Below are positions 30,014 to 36,020 of a stretch of DNA of 36,020 bases, one piece after another. The stretch is from Dehalococcoidia bacterium UBA5760 (GTDB taxonomy: Bacteria > Chloroflexota > Dehalococcoidia > Dehalococcoidales > UBA5760), in assembly GCA_002418895.1 (NCBI GenBank), contig DIFA01000026.1, forward strand, positions 1 through 36,020. The letters run 5' to 3'. Within the stretch, counting starts at the first letter, position 1. Every line of letters starts with the position of its first letter. The position numbers and the translations under genes are program-made. The notes under the pieces are model-generated. The model had not been told where the DNA came from, ran no database searches, and saw only the letters and a list, made by a program, of their open reading frames with translations.

Positions 30014-30625
30014 CTAAGCTACCAACCTCAAACCCGATGAGAGAAACCAGCCGCCGAAGCCGATAAGCAACACGCTGCAGGCAGTAAGCAGGCCCGCCTG
30101 CACCTTACCCCCCCAGAGCGATTTGGTCCGGTAGACAAGAACGGAAACAAAAGCGAGCCAACCAAAATCACACAACAGATGCACGATAATCAGCAGGGCA
30201 AACCCGATAAACCCAAAAGTCAGGGACTTCATGATGAGCATACTGCCCACAGCTGCCCACCACAGGAAAAAAAGGGGATTTAGCAGGCTGGTAGCCACTC
30301 CAGCTATCACCGAACGGTGATGAACCTCCCTGTCTCTTTCTACCACACTGCCCCTCTTACGGAACATATTGATACCCATCCAGACCAGAATGGCCCCGCC
30401 CACCAGGTACAGGGTAATCTGAACCGGCTCTCTTTCGAAGAAACGCCCGAAGCCGAAGTATATCAGCAGCATCAGGGGGACTTCGACGATGGCATGACCC
30501 AGCGCTATCTTTAAGCCGACAAACTGGGATCGATAACTCCTGGCCACAGTGACGGCAAACGCAGGGCCGGGCATCATAACCCCGGATATTGAGACCAGAG
30601 CGACACTGGACAGAAACGGAAACAC
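30014..30625 (-). CDS. LysE/RhtB family exporter
   Basis: A 203-residue inner-membrane protein with about six hydrophobic segments. The family N-terminus is clear: 'GVMMPGPAFAVTVARSYRSQFVGLKIALGHAIVE' (the P-G-P motif and the Gly-rich loop). 'NPLFFLWWAAVGSML' is the second signature. The family exports amino acids and related amphipathic molecules. The GTG start has a modest ribosome site (AAGG). It lies just downstream, in the same direction, of the region that holds the ncRNA gene, which is on the other strand. Confidence 0.9.
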   Translation of the reverse strand: MFPFLSSVALVSISGVMMPGPAFAVTVARSYRSQFVGLKIALGHAIVEVPLMLLIYFGFGRFFEREPVQITLYLVGGAILVWMGINMFRKRGSVVERDREVHHRSVIAGVATSLLNPLFFLWWAAVGSMLIMKSLTFGFIGFALLIIVHLLCDFGWLAFVSVLVYRTKSLWGGKVQAGLLTACSVLLIGFGGWFLSSGLRLVA

Positions 30626-30744
30626 AAAAATACCTTATTTAAGAAAGGGGATAATTTTATAGCATCAAGGATAACAAGTTTTCGTCTTCTATTATAACAC
30701 TGATTAAGCTTAAACTCACCTCCAGACCGGCCGGCAGCGCCCCC

Positions 30745-30773
30745 TTGACAATCAACGGATAATTTGATTATAT
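30745..30773 (+). promoter_or_regulatory. promoter of the putative ncRNA
   Basis: TTGACA at 30745-30750, 17 bases, TTATAT at 30768-30773. Confidence 0.75.
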
Positions 30774-30779
30774 GAAAGT

Positions 30780-31063
30780 AGAGGCCAAGCAGAGCCTGAC
30801 GGATTTTACCTAGGGAGGTGTGCTATGAGGCTTCATGGGAGATACGGAGTTTGGCAGGTTGACAAATAGTGCCCCGCTTTCGCGGGGCGGGCGGAACTCA
30901 GACCTGGCTTGAGCTAGTGAAATGGGTTAGCCTCAAAGAGAGGCCCCGCTGCGGCGAAGGTAACCGCAAGTGAGTTGGGTTTGAGGATTGACTTGGTGGT
31001 GAAGTTAGGAGATACGGAAACTACAAAGTGGAGGGTGCTGAAAAAGGTGCCCTCCACTTTTTT
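30780..31063 (+). ncRNA. putative ~285-nt structured RNA
   Basis: A free-standing transcription unit: a strong promoter just upstream, no long ORF, and a strong intrinsic terminator at the end. Visible structure includes a perfect hairpin GCCCCGC/GCGGGGC with a TTTC loop (30871-30888), long-range CCTCAAA/TTTGAGG (30931-30937 with 30980-30986), and GCGG/CCGC inside it. The 11-mer GGAGATACGGA occurs at 30838 and again near 31009. A 14-codon ORF with a ribosome site (GGGAGG, ATG 30825, stop 30867-30869) lies in the 5' part and may be chance. It does not fit tmRNA, RNase P, SRP or 6S. A raiA-type RNA is worth testing but unproven. Confidence 0.65.
31025..31063 (+). terminator. intrinsic terminator of the putative ncRNA
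   Basis: Stem AAAGTGGAGGG (31025-31035) with CCCTCCACTTT (31050-31060), ending in six T. Confidence 0.9.
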
Positions 31064-31102
31064 ATGGAATATGGCAGAGTTCCGAATATAAAGCGACCCC
31101 GG

Positions 31103-31801
31103 CTAATCGTCTTTATCCTGTGTTTGTTCCTTACCCTGCTCTTGTGTTTGCTCTTTCTCTTTATCCTGCTCCGGCTCAGCTTCCTGCTCCAGGCGAGTTT
31201 CGCGGTCTCTAAGCCAGCGCCCAATCTCATCAAGCGCCGGGGGAGATACATAGAACACCTGGATATCCCGGGGAAATTGAATCTGGTGTCCCTCCCTCAT
31301 AAACAGTATTCCAATTTCATCCGCCTTAAGCGTCTCGTCAATATGACCGGCGATATATTCATTCCTCTTCTTGCTCACCTCGGTGTAAGACTGGTAAACC
31401 CGGTTGAATACCCCCTGGTTTTGCAGCCCGATGGCCAGACACCGGCTCCAGTCCATCATCTCCGTTAAAAGCCCGTCCTCTTCAGCGGCTTCCATTTGCG
31501 CCCCTTTGTCCAGTCTATTCTTCACCACCTGATAGCTCTTATCGCTGAAGTCCTTTACCATCTTGACTCCATCGTCTCCGCCCGCCGGTACCAACTCATG
31601 ATATATTCTGGTTATTTTACCCAGCTTTAACTCGAGGGCACCCAACTGGTCCTCGACCTGGTTCCAGTACCGATTAAATTTATCGAGATAGTCATCGGGG
31701 GAATCCTTGCCACAGTAAATGAGGGGAACAAAGTACAGCTTTCTCCCCTCTTTGAACTCCTCGACTAATGGCTTCTTAACCTGCCCAAGCTCTTCAGACA
31801 T
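31103..31801 (-). CDS. hypothetical helical protein with charged C-terminal tail
   Basis: A 232-residue soluble protein. The body is helical ('YLDKFNRYWNQVEDQLGALELKLGKITRIYHELVPAG', 'SRCLAIGLQNQGVFNRVYQSYTEVSKKRNEYIAGHIDETLK'). The last ~40 residues are almost only E, Q, K and D ('EPEQDKEKEQTQEQGKEQ') and low in complexity. An AGGAGG ribosome site precedes the ATG. It is downstream of the pyrophosphorylase gene and probably in one operon with it. No enzyme motif is seen; it is probably a lineage-specific conserved protein. Confidence 0.75.
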   Translation of the reverse strand: MSEELGQVKKPLVEEFKEGRKLYFVPLIYCGKDSPDDYLDKFNRYWNQVEDQLGALELKLGKITRIYHELVPAGGDDGVKMVKDFSDKSYQVVKNRLDKGAQMEAAEEDGLLTEMMDWSRCLAIGLQNQGVFNRVYQSYTEVSKKRNEYIAGHIDETLKADEIGILFMREGHQIQFPRDIQVFYVSPPALDEIGRWLRDRETRLEQEAEPEQDKEKEQTQEQGKEQTQDKDD

Positions 31802-31849
31802 CTGAACCTCCTCAAAACAGATATGAAATCAACCGGACCGCCGGCCTGC

Positions 31850-32935
31850 TCAATCAACCGCCAGATCTCTTTTGCCGAGCTGCCCGTTCTCGCCTTTGGT
31901 TACGACACAGTCAGAGACCTGCTCACCATCCGCTATTGCGCAGTCGGCGCCGATGATACAACGCCTCAGCCCGGCACCAACGCCGATGTTGACGCCATCC
32001 CAAAGGACAGCCTGCTCGACTAAGGCACCCTCCCCGATGCAGCACCCAGCGCCGATGACAACCGGCCCGGTAACAGATGCTCTCCGGTCTATCCGGACCC
32101 CGCTGCCGATTACCACCGGTCCGGTTACCCCGGCCGAAGGGGAAATAACCACATTCTTCTCACAGGAAATGCCCTCTCCACCAACACCAGGGATAAGATA
32201 ACTGCTTACCTTATTCAACAAAAGATCGAAGTTCAAGCGTAAATACTTCTCCGGTGTTCCCATATCAAGCCAGTAGCCGCTATCGGGGTAGCCGTATACC
32301 GGCTCACTGAGCTCAAGGAGAAGAGGAAAGAGTCCCCTCTCAAACATATAGCGGCGGTTAGCTGGAATATGCTCCAAGACCTCCGGTTCGACAATATATG
32401 TGCCGGCATTTATCCAGTGGCTGGTTATACGCTCCGGACTCGGTTTCTCAGTGAAGCACTTGACCCTGCCGTCACTGTCGGTCTCAACCACCCCGAAGGC
32501 GGAGGGGTCATCCACCCAGGACAGGGCGATGGTCACCTTCGCTCCCCTGCGGCGGTGGAAAGCAAACATAGCAGTGATGTCAAGATCGGTGAAAATATCT
32601 CCGTTTAAGACGGCAAAGGTGCTATCCAGATACCGCTCGGCATTCTTTACCGCCCCGGCAGTACCCAGCGGGTTATCCTCCACCGCATAGTTCAGCGATA
32701 CCCCCAGCCGGCTGCCGTCACCAAGACAATCCCGAATGGCTTCAGGGAGGTAGCTCAACGCTAGGGTAATATCACTAACTCCGTATCCCTTAAGATAGCT
32801 GATGGTATGCTCCAGGAAGGGGTGATTCAATACCGGTAGCATCGGTTTGGGCAGATAGAAGGTAAGGGGCTGGAGCCTTGTCCCCTGACCGCCGACTAGA
32901 ATCACCGCCTTAGCCACTATATCTGTCTTCGACAT
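31850..32935 (-). CDS. sugar-phosphate nucleotidyltransferase with left-handed beta-helix
   Basis: A 361-residue enzyme. The nucleotidyltransferase domain starts with 'AVILVGGQGTRLQPLTFYLPKPMLPV' (nucleotide-binding G-G-x-G-T-R and K-P motif). 'NPLGTAGAVKNAERYL' and 'FAVLNGDIFTDLD' follow, then the sugar-binding 'CFTEKP' and 'INAGTYIVEP'. From ~265 on there are hexapeptide repeats ('GPVVIGSGVRIDRRASVTGPVVIGAGCCIGEGALV'). It is closest to GDP-mannose or glucose-1-phosphate pyrophosphorylases of the long, GMPPB-like type; the nucleotide and sugar cannot be fixed. It feeds cell-envelope or glycan synthesis. GGAGGGC precedes the ATG. Confidence 0.9.
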   Translation of the reverse strand: MSKTDIVAKAVILVGGQGTRLQPLTFYLPKPMLPVLNHPFLEHTISYLKGYGVSDITLALSYLPEAIRDCLGDGSRLGVSLNYAVEDNPLGTAGAVKNAERYLDSTFAVLNGDIFTDLDITAMFAFHRRRGAKVTIALSWVDDPSAFGVVETDSDGRVKCFTEKPSPERITSHWINAGTYIVEPEVLEHIPANRRYMFERGLFPLLLELSEPVYGYPDSGYWLDMGTPEKYLRLNFDLLLNKVSSYLIPGVGGEGISCEKNVVISPSAGVTGPVVIGSGVRIDRRASVTGPVVIGAGCCIGEGALVEQAVLWDGVNIGVGAGLRRCIIGADCAIADGEQVSDCVVTKGENGQLGKRDLAVD

Positions 32936-33045
32936 TACCCGGCCCTCCTCTATCTCTTAATAACGCAAGGCGCACAGGTACAAGCAAACGCTCTATAATA
33001 TGATACACTCTAACAGTCTTTCCCGTCACCCCCGCATTTTGGATA

Positions 33046-33074
33046 TTGACAATTAATTGGGAAAGGGTTATAAT
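33046..33074 (+). promoter_or_regulatory. consensus sigma-70 promoter
   Basis: TTGACA at 33046-33051, 17 bases, TATAAT at 33069-33074: a full consensus match, expected to be strong. Confidence 0.85.
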
Positions 33075-33130
33075 CTCTATTCGGTTTCCACGAGAATTAG
33101 CACCGAGCTTATATAGACATATAATATCTT

Positions 33131-33180
33131 AGAGCGTAATGGACTAGTTATCGGGAGGTAACTCGTTGCGCTCTATTTTT
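33131..33180 (+). promoter_or_regulatory. attenuator-like hairpin in a 5' leader
   Basis: AGAGCGTAA (33131-33139) pairs with TTGCGCTCT (33166-33174; one G-U), followed by ATTTTTG. Two GGGAGGT stretches lie within and after it (33153 and 33192). It could end transcription early before the zinc-ribbon gene. Confidence 0.5.
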
Positions 33181-33212
33181 GTGTGATTAACGGGAGGTTT
33201 CACAACTAGGAA

Positions 33213-33392
33213 ATGACAACTGACACGCTACTGAAAAAAACAAATCTACCCAAGCCACCCACGGTATGTCCCAAGTGTTATGAGAGTAAATATATCGTGA
33301 CCCATGAGGATGGCTGGCAGTGTTGGAACTGCATGAAGATAATATATAAGAACGCACCTATTATTGATTTAGATCCAAGCGACTCGGAATAG
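33213..33392 (+). CDS. 59-residue zinc-ribbon protein
   Basis: A small ORF downstream of the consensus promoter. It has C-P-K-C and C-W-N-C pairs ('VCPKCYESKYIVTHEDGWQCWNCMKIIY') and an acidic tail. The long ~130-base leader with a terminator-like hairpin suggests control at the RNA level. The ribosome site AGGA is very close to the ATG. Function unknown. Confidence 0.65.
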   Translation: MTTDTLLKKTNLPKPPTVCPKCYESKYIVTHEDGWQCWNCMKIIYKNAPIIDLDPSDSE

Positions 33393-33403
33393 TTGCGCCC
33401 TGT

Positions 33404-33466
33404 AGAGCTTCAGACTACCTAAACCGAATCCTGTCATGCTGTGCCGTAACAGGTGCAGGCTCTTTT
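33404..33466 (+). terminator. probable terminator after the zinc-ribbon gene
   Basis: An inner hairpin CCTGT/ACAGG and an outer AGAGC/GCTCT pairing end in CTTTTTAT (33460-33466). Confidence 0.5.
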
Positions 33467-33606
33467 TATATCCCGCACCGGCAGTAGTAAAAATTATGTC
33501 AAGTTGTCTGCTATCGACAGCCGGTAATAGTCCCGGGCTTGTCCGTTTCGGCCTTGATATGATAAACTCATTCCGTAACTGACCTGTAAACGCTGTGTAC
33601 CTGCGA

Positions 33607-33643
33607 GCGGGTGTAACTCAGCGGTAGAGTGCTTGCTTCCCAA
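33607..33643 (+). tRNA. tRNA-Gly(CCC), 5' half only, interrupted after the anticodon loop
   Basis: GCGGGTG acceptor arm, TA, D-arm ACTC-AGCGGTA-GAGT, G, anticodon stem CTTGC and loop TTCCCAA with anticodon CCC. The partner strand should begin GCAAG; instead TTAAG follows and no variable or T-arm appears in the remaining 2.4 kb. The break falls exactly at the end of the anticodon loop, a favourite target of tyrosine integrases, and an integrase gene lies ~700 bases downstream. The 3' half is either at the far end of the element or lost. Confidence 0.8.
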
Positions 33644-33751
33644 TTAAGCTCTCAAATTACGCACTACCCACGCATAAATCTTACCCTTTTCACCTCCTTT
33701 TTTACTATAGTTAAGCGGTCTACAATAGTATGTCAACGCTCCGTCTGAACC

Positions 33752-34006
33752 TTACTCTATCCAAAACTGTAAGTGGTCACCCCTCTTTTGTATCTTAACC
33801 TTCAAGTTTAAAGCTTCAGCAGCACGCTTTAAACCAGCTCTCAGTGCGAAACCTTCTTTTTCATCTTTGATTCTGAATTCACCAGCTTCCGATGATGTTA
33901 GTGATTTAAGATAACTTTTATATTCCTCCAACTTATCAGATTTCCTATTGACTACCCTCTTCTTTTCCTTAGCTTCTTCAATTGGAATCTTTTTCATTAT
34001 TTTCAT
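33752..34006 (-). CDS. small hypothetical protein of the integrase element
   Basis: An 84-residue, Lys-rich protein with a helical N-terminus and a compact end ('LTSSEAGEFRIKDEKEGFALRAGLKRAAEALNLKVKIQKRGDHLQFWIE'). That pattern is one I associate with small element genes near integrases, possibly a regulator or excision factor. It is transcribed away from the integrase, from a promoter at 34042-34065. No HTH is obvious. Confidence 0.65.
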   Translation of the reverse strand: MKIMKKIPIEEAKEKKRVVNRKSDKLEEYKSYLKSLTSSEAGEFRIKDEKEGFALRAGLKRAAEALNLKVKIQKRGDHLQFWIE

Positions 34007-34041
34007 AAAGCACCTGCTTATGTGACTTTTGTATTCATATT

Positions 34042-34065
34042 ATCATATGCATATTATAATGTCAA
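34042..34065 (-). promoter_or_regulatory. promoter, type TTGACA-N12-TATGATAA
   Basis: Minus strand TTGACA (34060-34065), 12 bases, TATGAT (34042-34047), then AATATG. With a 17-base spacer the -10 is TAATAT. It drives the gene at 33752-34006. Confidence 0.6.
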
Positions 34066-34081
34066 GTATCATATCAAGACT

Positions 34082-34230
34082 ATATCACGTTATACAGATA
34101 TTGTATTACCACTACAACAACCATCTATCTGGCATTAATACCTGAATGCAACCCATTCCCCTAGAAATAATACCACATATATTAAGTATATTTGGGTATT
34201 AATACCAGAAATGGCAGAGTAACGTGATAT
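34082..34230. promoter_or_regulatory. operator-like inverted repeats between divergent genes
   Basis: An 11-bp perfect inverted repeat ATATCACGTTA (34082-34092) and TAACGTGATAT (34220-34230) encloses two copies of GGYATTAATACC (34131-34142 and the perfect palindrome 34195-34206). The arrangement suits a repressor or the arm sites of the integrase. Confidence 0.55.
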
Positions 34231-34250
34231 TAGTATATTAATTTGAGTAC

Positions 34251-34274
34251 TTGACAAAGATTCTGGCATATACT
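34251..34274 (+). promoter_or_regulatory. integrase promoter
   Basis: TTGACA (34251-34256), 12 bases, TATACT (34269-34274), then AAAGTG. With a 17-base spacer the -10 is TAAAGT. The leader to the ATG is ~75 bases. Confidence 0.55.
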
Positions 34275-34350
34275 AAAGTGGGGATGTATCACAAGATGAA
34301 GGAAATAGATGGGTTTACCTACACATAAAGGGGTAAACGGGTAAAAGAAA

Positions 34351-35295
34351 ATGACCACGTTGACGACGACAAGAATTGAACAGCTAATAGACGATTATCT
34401 ACTTAACTGTACGGTTGAGGGGAAATCCCGTAATACGCTTGCGATTTATGGGACGGTATTGAGGAACTTCATCTGGTACTGTCATCAAAATGGTTTTCCT
34501 GAATCGTCTGAGTTAAAAGCGATGCATATTAGACAGTTCTTGTTGTATCTTTCTGAACCTAATAGATGGGGAAGCAACAACCCAGCTGCGAGAAAACCAG
34601 CAAGTCGGACAACCGTTAACGATTACTACCGTGTGTTACAATCCTTCTTTAACTGGATGGAAAGTGAAAATTCCAAACAAGAGAATCCGTTCAATAAACT
34701 CAAACCACCAAAAACGGACAATAAGGTCATAGAAGCTCTAACAGAGAATGAGATTAAATTCTTACTAAAACAGTGTTCGGCAAAGACAGCTTTGGACGTG
34801 CGTAACAAAGCTATTATATCAATCCTACTTGATAGTGGGTTGCGTGTATCCGAACTAGTGAGTATTAATCTGAATGACATTGCGTGGGAGACTCATTCAA
34901 TACTCATCAGACAAGGAAAAGGTGGGAAACAGAGAGTAGCGCATATGGGTTCAAGAGCACGAAAAGCTTTGTGGAAATATATCAGAGTCTACCGTAATAG
35001 TGATAGCGATAGAGTATTCATTAATAGAAATGGAGACCCATTGGATGCTGTAGGTATAAAAATACTAATAAAAAGATTAGGACAAAAAACGGGAGTCAAG
35101 GTTCATCCCCACAAGCTCAGACATACCTACGCTATTAGTTACTTGCGTAATGGTGGAGATGCGTTTACTCTTCAGTATTCACTTGGTCATTCCACCTTAC
35201 AGATGACGCAACGATATCTACAGAGTTTGAACGCTAACGATGCTGGTAATGCTCATATAAAATATAGTCCTTTAGATAATTTGGGTAAAATCTAG
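34351..35295 (+). CDS. XerC/D-like tyrosine recombinase (element integrase)
   Basis: A 314-residue integrase. N-terminal SAM-like domain: 'IEQLIDDYLLNCTVEGKSRNTLAIYGTVLRNFIWYC'. Catalytic domain from ~125: Arg in 'DSGLRVSELVSIN', Lys in 'QGKGGKQRVAHM', H-x-x-R in 'HPHKLRHTYAISYL', His in 'YSLGHSTLQMT', Tyr in 'QRYLQ'. All catalytic residues are present. Its small size without an arm domain fits XerC/D-like element integrases. It lies close to the interrupted tRNA-Gly and is the natural agent of that insertion. Confidence 0.93.
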   Translation: MTTLTTTRIEQLIDDYLLNCTVEGKSRNTLAIYGTVLRNFIWYCHQNGFPESSELKAMHIRQFLLYLSEPNRWGSNNPAARKPASRTTVNDYYRVLQSFFNWMESENSKQENPFNKLKPPKTDNKVIEALTENEIKFLLKQCSAKTALDVRNKAIISILLDSGLRVSELVSINLNDIAWETHSILIRQGKGGKQRVAHMGSRARKALWKYIRVYRNSDSDRVFINRNGDPLDAVGIKILIKRLGQKTGVKVHPHKLRHTYAISYLRNGGDAFTLQYSLGHSTLQMTQRYLQSLNANDAGNAHIKYSPLDNLGKI

Positions 35296-35322
35296 ACTAG
35301 TATTCAGAAAGGTTAGGTTACA

Positions 35323-35610
35323 GTGAAGCGACCAAAGTGTAGATACCAAGTTACCATATATGATGATTTCACCCTTTCGTATAAAGAAAAAGCGGTTTAT
35401 CACGCAATCCTTGAAAGAACGATACTCAATAACAAGCGGTGTGCTGAGTTGTCTTTATCATATTTAGAGAAAATAACCCGTATAATAAGAAGCACCGTAG
35501 ATTATCAATTAAAGAGTTTAGAGCGGAGAAGATTGATTGAGGTAGACCGCACTAAGAAAACAAACACAATTTGCATTATCACTACGTATAAGGAGATATA
35601 CAGAATATGA
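35323..35610 (+). CDS. small winged-helix-like protein
   Basis: A 95-residue protein. 'LSYKEKAVYHAILERTILNNKRCAELSLSYLEKITRIIRSTVDYQLKSLERRRLIEVDRTKKTNTI' reads as a helix-turn-helix with a recognition helix ('IRSTVDYQLKSLERRRLI') and a wing. Such proteins are often replication or control proteins of phages and plasmids. The GTG start is 28 bases after the integrase stop, and its stop overlaps the next gene (ATGA). Confidence 0.7.
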   Translation: MKRPKCRYQVTIYDDFTLSYKEKAVYHAILERTILNNKRCAELSLSYLEKITRIIRSTVDYQLKSLERRRLIEVDRTKKTNTICIITTYKEIYRI

Positions 35611-35957
35611 ATAATGAAGGGAGTATGTCTTATCCAGACGGAACACCAGTGGGGAGATACTCAGCAATCGGTAATGATGTCCTTGAAAAGATTGCTGATA
35701 TTGAACTGACAAGAGAGGAAAGAAAAGTCCTTGTCAGAATAATGCGGGACACTATTGGTTATCCCGACGACCAAAGATGGTCAGGGGAGAGGGTGCGAAG
35801 AATAACTTATGATGAACCAATAGAACGCTTGGAAGAGAAGACGGGACTATCACAACCAGAGATAGTAACCGCTCTGGATAATCTGGGGAAGAGGTGGATT
35901 ATCACGCGTGATGGGGATAAGATTACTTTTAATTACAAGATTGAGGAATGGGTGTAG
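35607..35957 (+). CDS. replication protein O-like DNA-binding protein
   Basis: A 116-residue protein. 'GRYSAIGNDVLEKIADIELTREERKVLVRIMRDTIGYPDD' followed by 'PIERLEEKTGLSQPEIVTALDNLGKRWIITRDGDKITFNYK' matches the N-terminal winged-helix domain of phage replication proteins of the lambda O type (x-N-x-L-x-x-x, R-E-x-x-V-L, I-x-R-x-T-x-G). It is shorter than O because the C-terminal helicase-interaction part is missing. It would bind the element's origin. Confidence 0.72.
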   Translation: MNNEGSMSYPDGTPVGRYSAIGNDVLEKIADIELTREERKVLVRIMRDTIGYPDDQRWSGERVRRITYDEPIERLEEKTGLSQPEIVTALDNLGKRWIITRDGDKITFNYKIEEWV

Positions 35958-36020
35958 GTGAGCAAAAGGGATTCTAAACTTATATACCCAAGAAACTGAC
36001 TTACCAATCCGCATTTACTT

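Larger units (their letters stand above)
33644..36020. mobile_element. left end of an integrated element (tRNA-Gly site)
   Basis: It starts at the tRNA break. It is A+T-richer than the preceding chromosome and carries an integrase, a divergent small gene and two overlapping replication-type genes. It continues past the window, so its size and right end are unknown. Confidence 0.75.

Noticed and set aside
33607..35300. Group I intron in the tRNA-Gly anticodon loop
   Set aside because: The position fits, but no intron core or 3' tRNA half is seen and an integrase follows, so element insertion is simpler.

Overview
The window looks like a chromosomal segment of an uncultured bacterium, probably of the Dehalococcoidia (Chloroflexota) or a relative. 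That assignment rests on the style of the chromosomal genes (deacetylase, LysE exporter, sugar-nucleotide pyrophosphorylase, YjbQ, SppA) and on the dense load of integrated elements. It is an inference, not a database match. Standard promoters of the form TTGACA-17-TATAAT and strong Shine-Dalgarno (SD) sites rule out an archaeon.

Layout. (1) 1-4.1 kb: the 3' end of an IS3-like transposase, then chromosomal genes: a small lipoprotein, a PIN-like protein, YjbQ, SppA and a zinc ribbon. (2) 4.25-8.9 kb: two copies of a ~280-bp non-coding repeat, 4.36 kb apart. Between them lie a tyrosine integrase that has lost its start codon, an XRE regulator and a secreted protein. (3) About 8.9-28.85 kb: a ~20-kb integrated element. 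On the left is a rightward module of AbrB-like protein, unknown protein and large serine recombinase. The middle is a long, tightly packed leftward gene series from 26.3 to 12.2 kb. On the right are a zinc ribbon and a second serine recombinase. (4) 28.9-33.4 kb: chromosomal genes, one probable ~285-nt non-coding RNA and a small zinc-ribbon gene. (5) From 33.64 kb to the window end: another element, starting inside the anticodon arm of a tRNA-Gly(CCC) gene and carrying a XerC/D-like integrase and two small replication-type proteins.

How the large element may work. It encodes two sigma-like proteins, a RecT/Bet annealase, a PD-(D/E)XK exonuclease, an MT-A70 adenine methyltransferase with a small nuclease-like partner, a GIY-YIG-like protein, a RepA/DnaB-like ATPase next to an iteron field, a J-domain protein, an AAA+ ATPase and a C2H2-finger protein. 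Most neighbours overlap by 1-8 bases, so the genes are translationally coupled. This is a replication, recombination and transcription-control kit. I recognise no capsid, portal, terminase or conjugation gene, so it is either a plasmid-like integrative element or a virus with unfamiliar structural proteins.

The most striking object is at 15,679-16,386. This ~700-bp non-coding array has about 22 copies of a polar octamer, CTCGRCTY, separated by 2 to 8 pentamers that nearly all begin with C and mostly read CANNN. Nearly all octamer-to-octamer distances therefore equal 8+5n. The + strand is almost free of G outside the octamers. I know of no described repeat class with this grammar. It lies between an AAA+ ATPase gene and a gene whose C-terminus resembles a RAMP glycine-rich loop.
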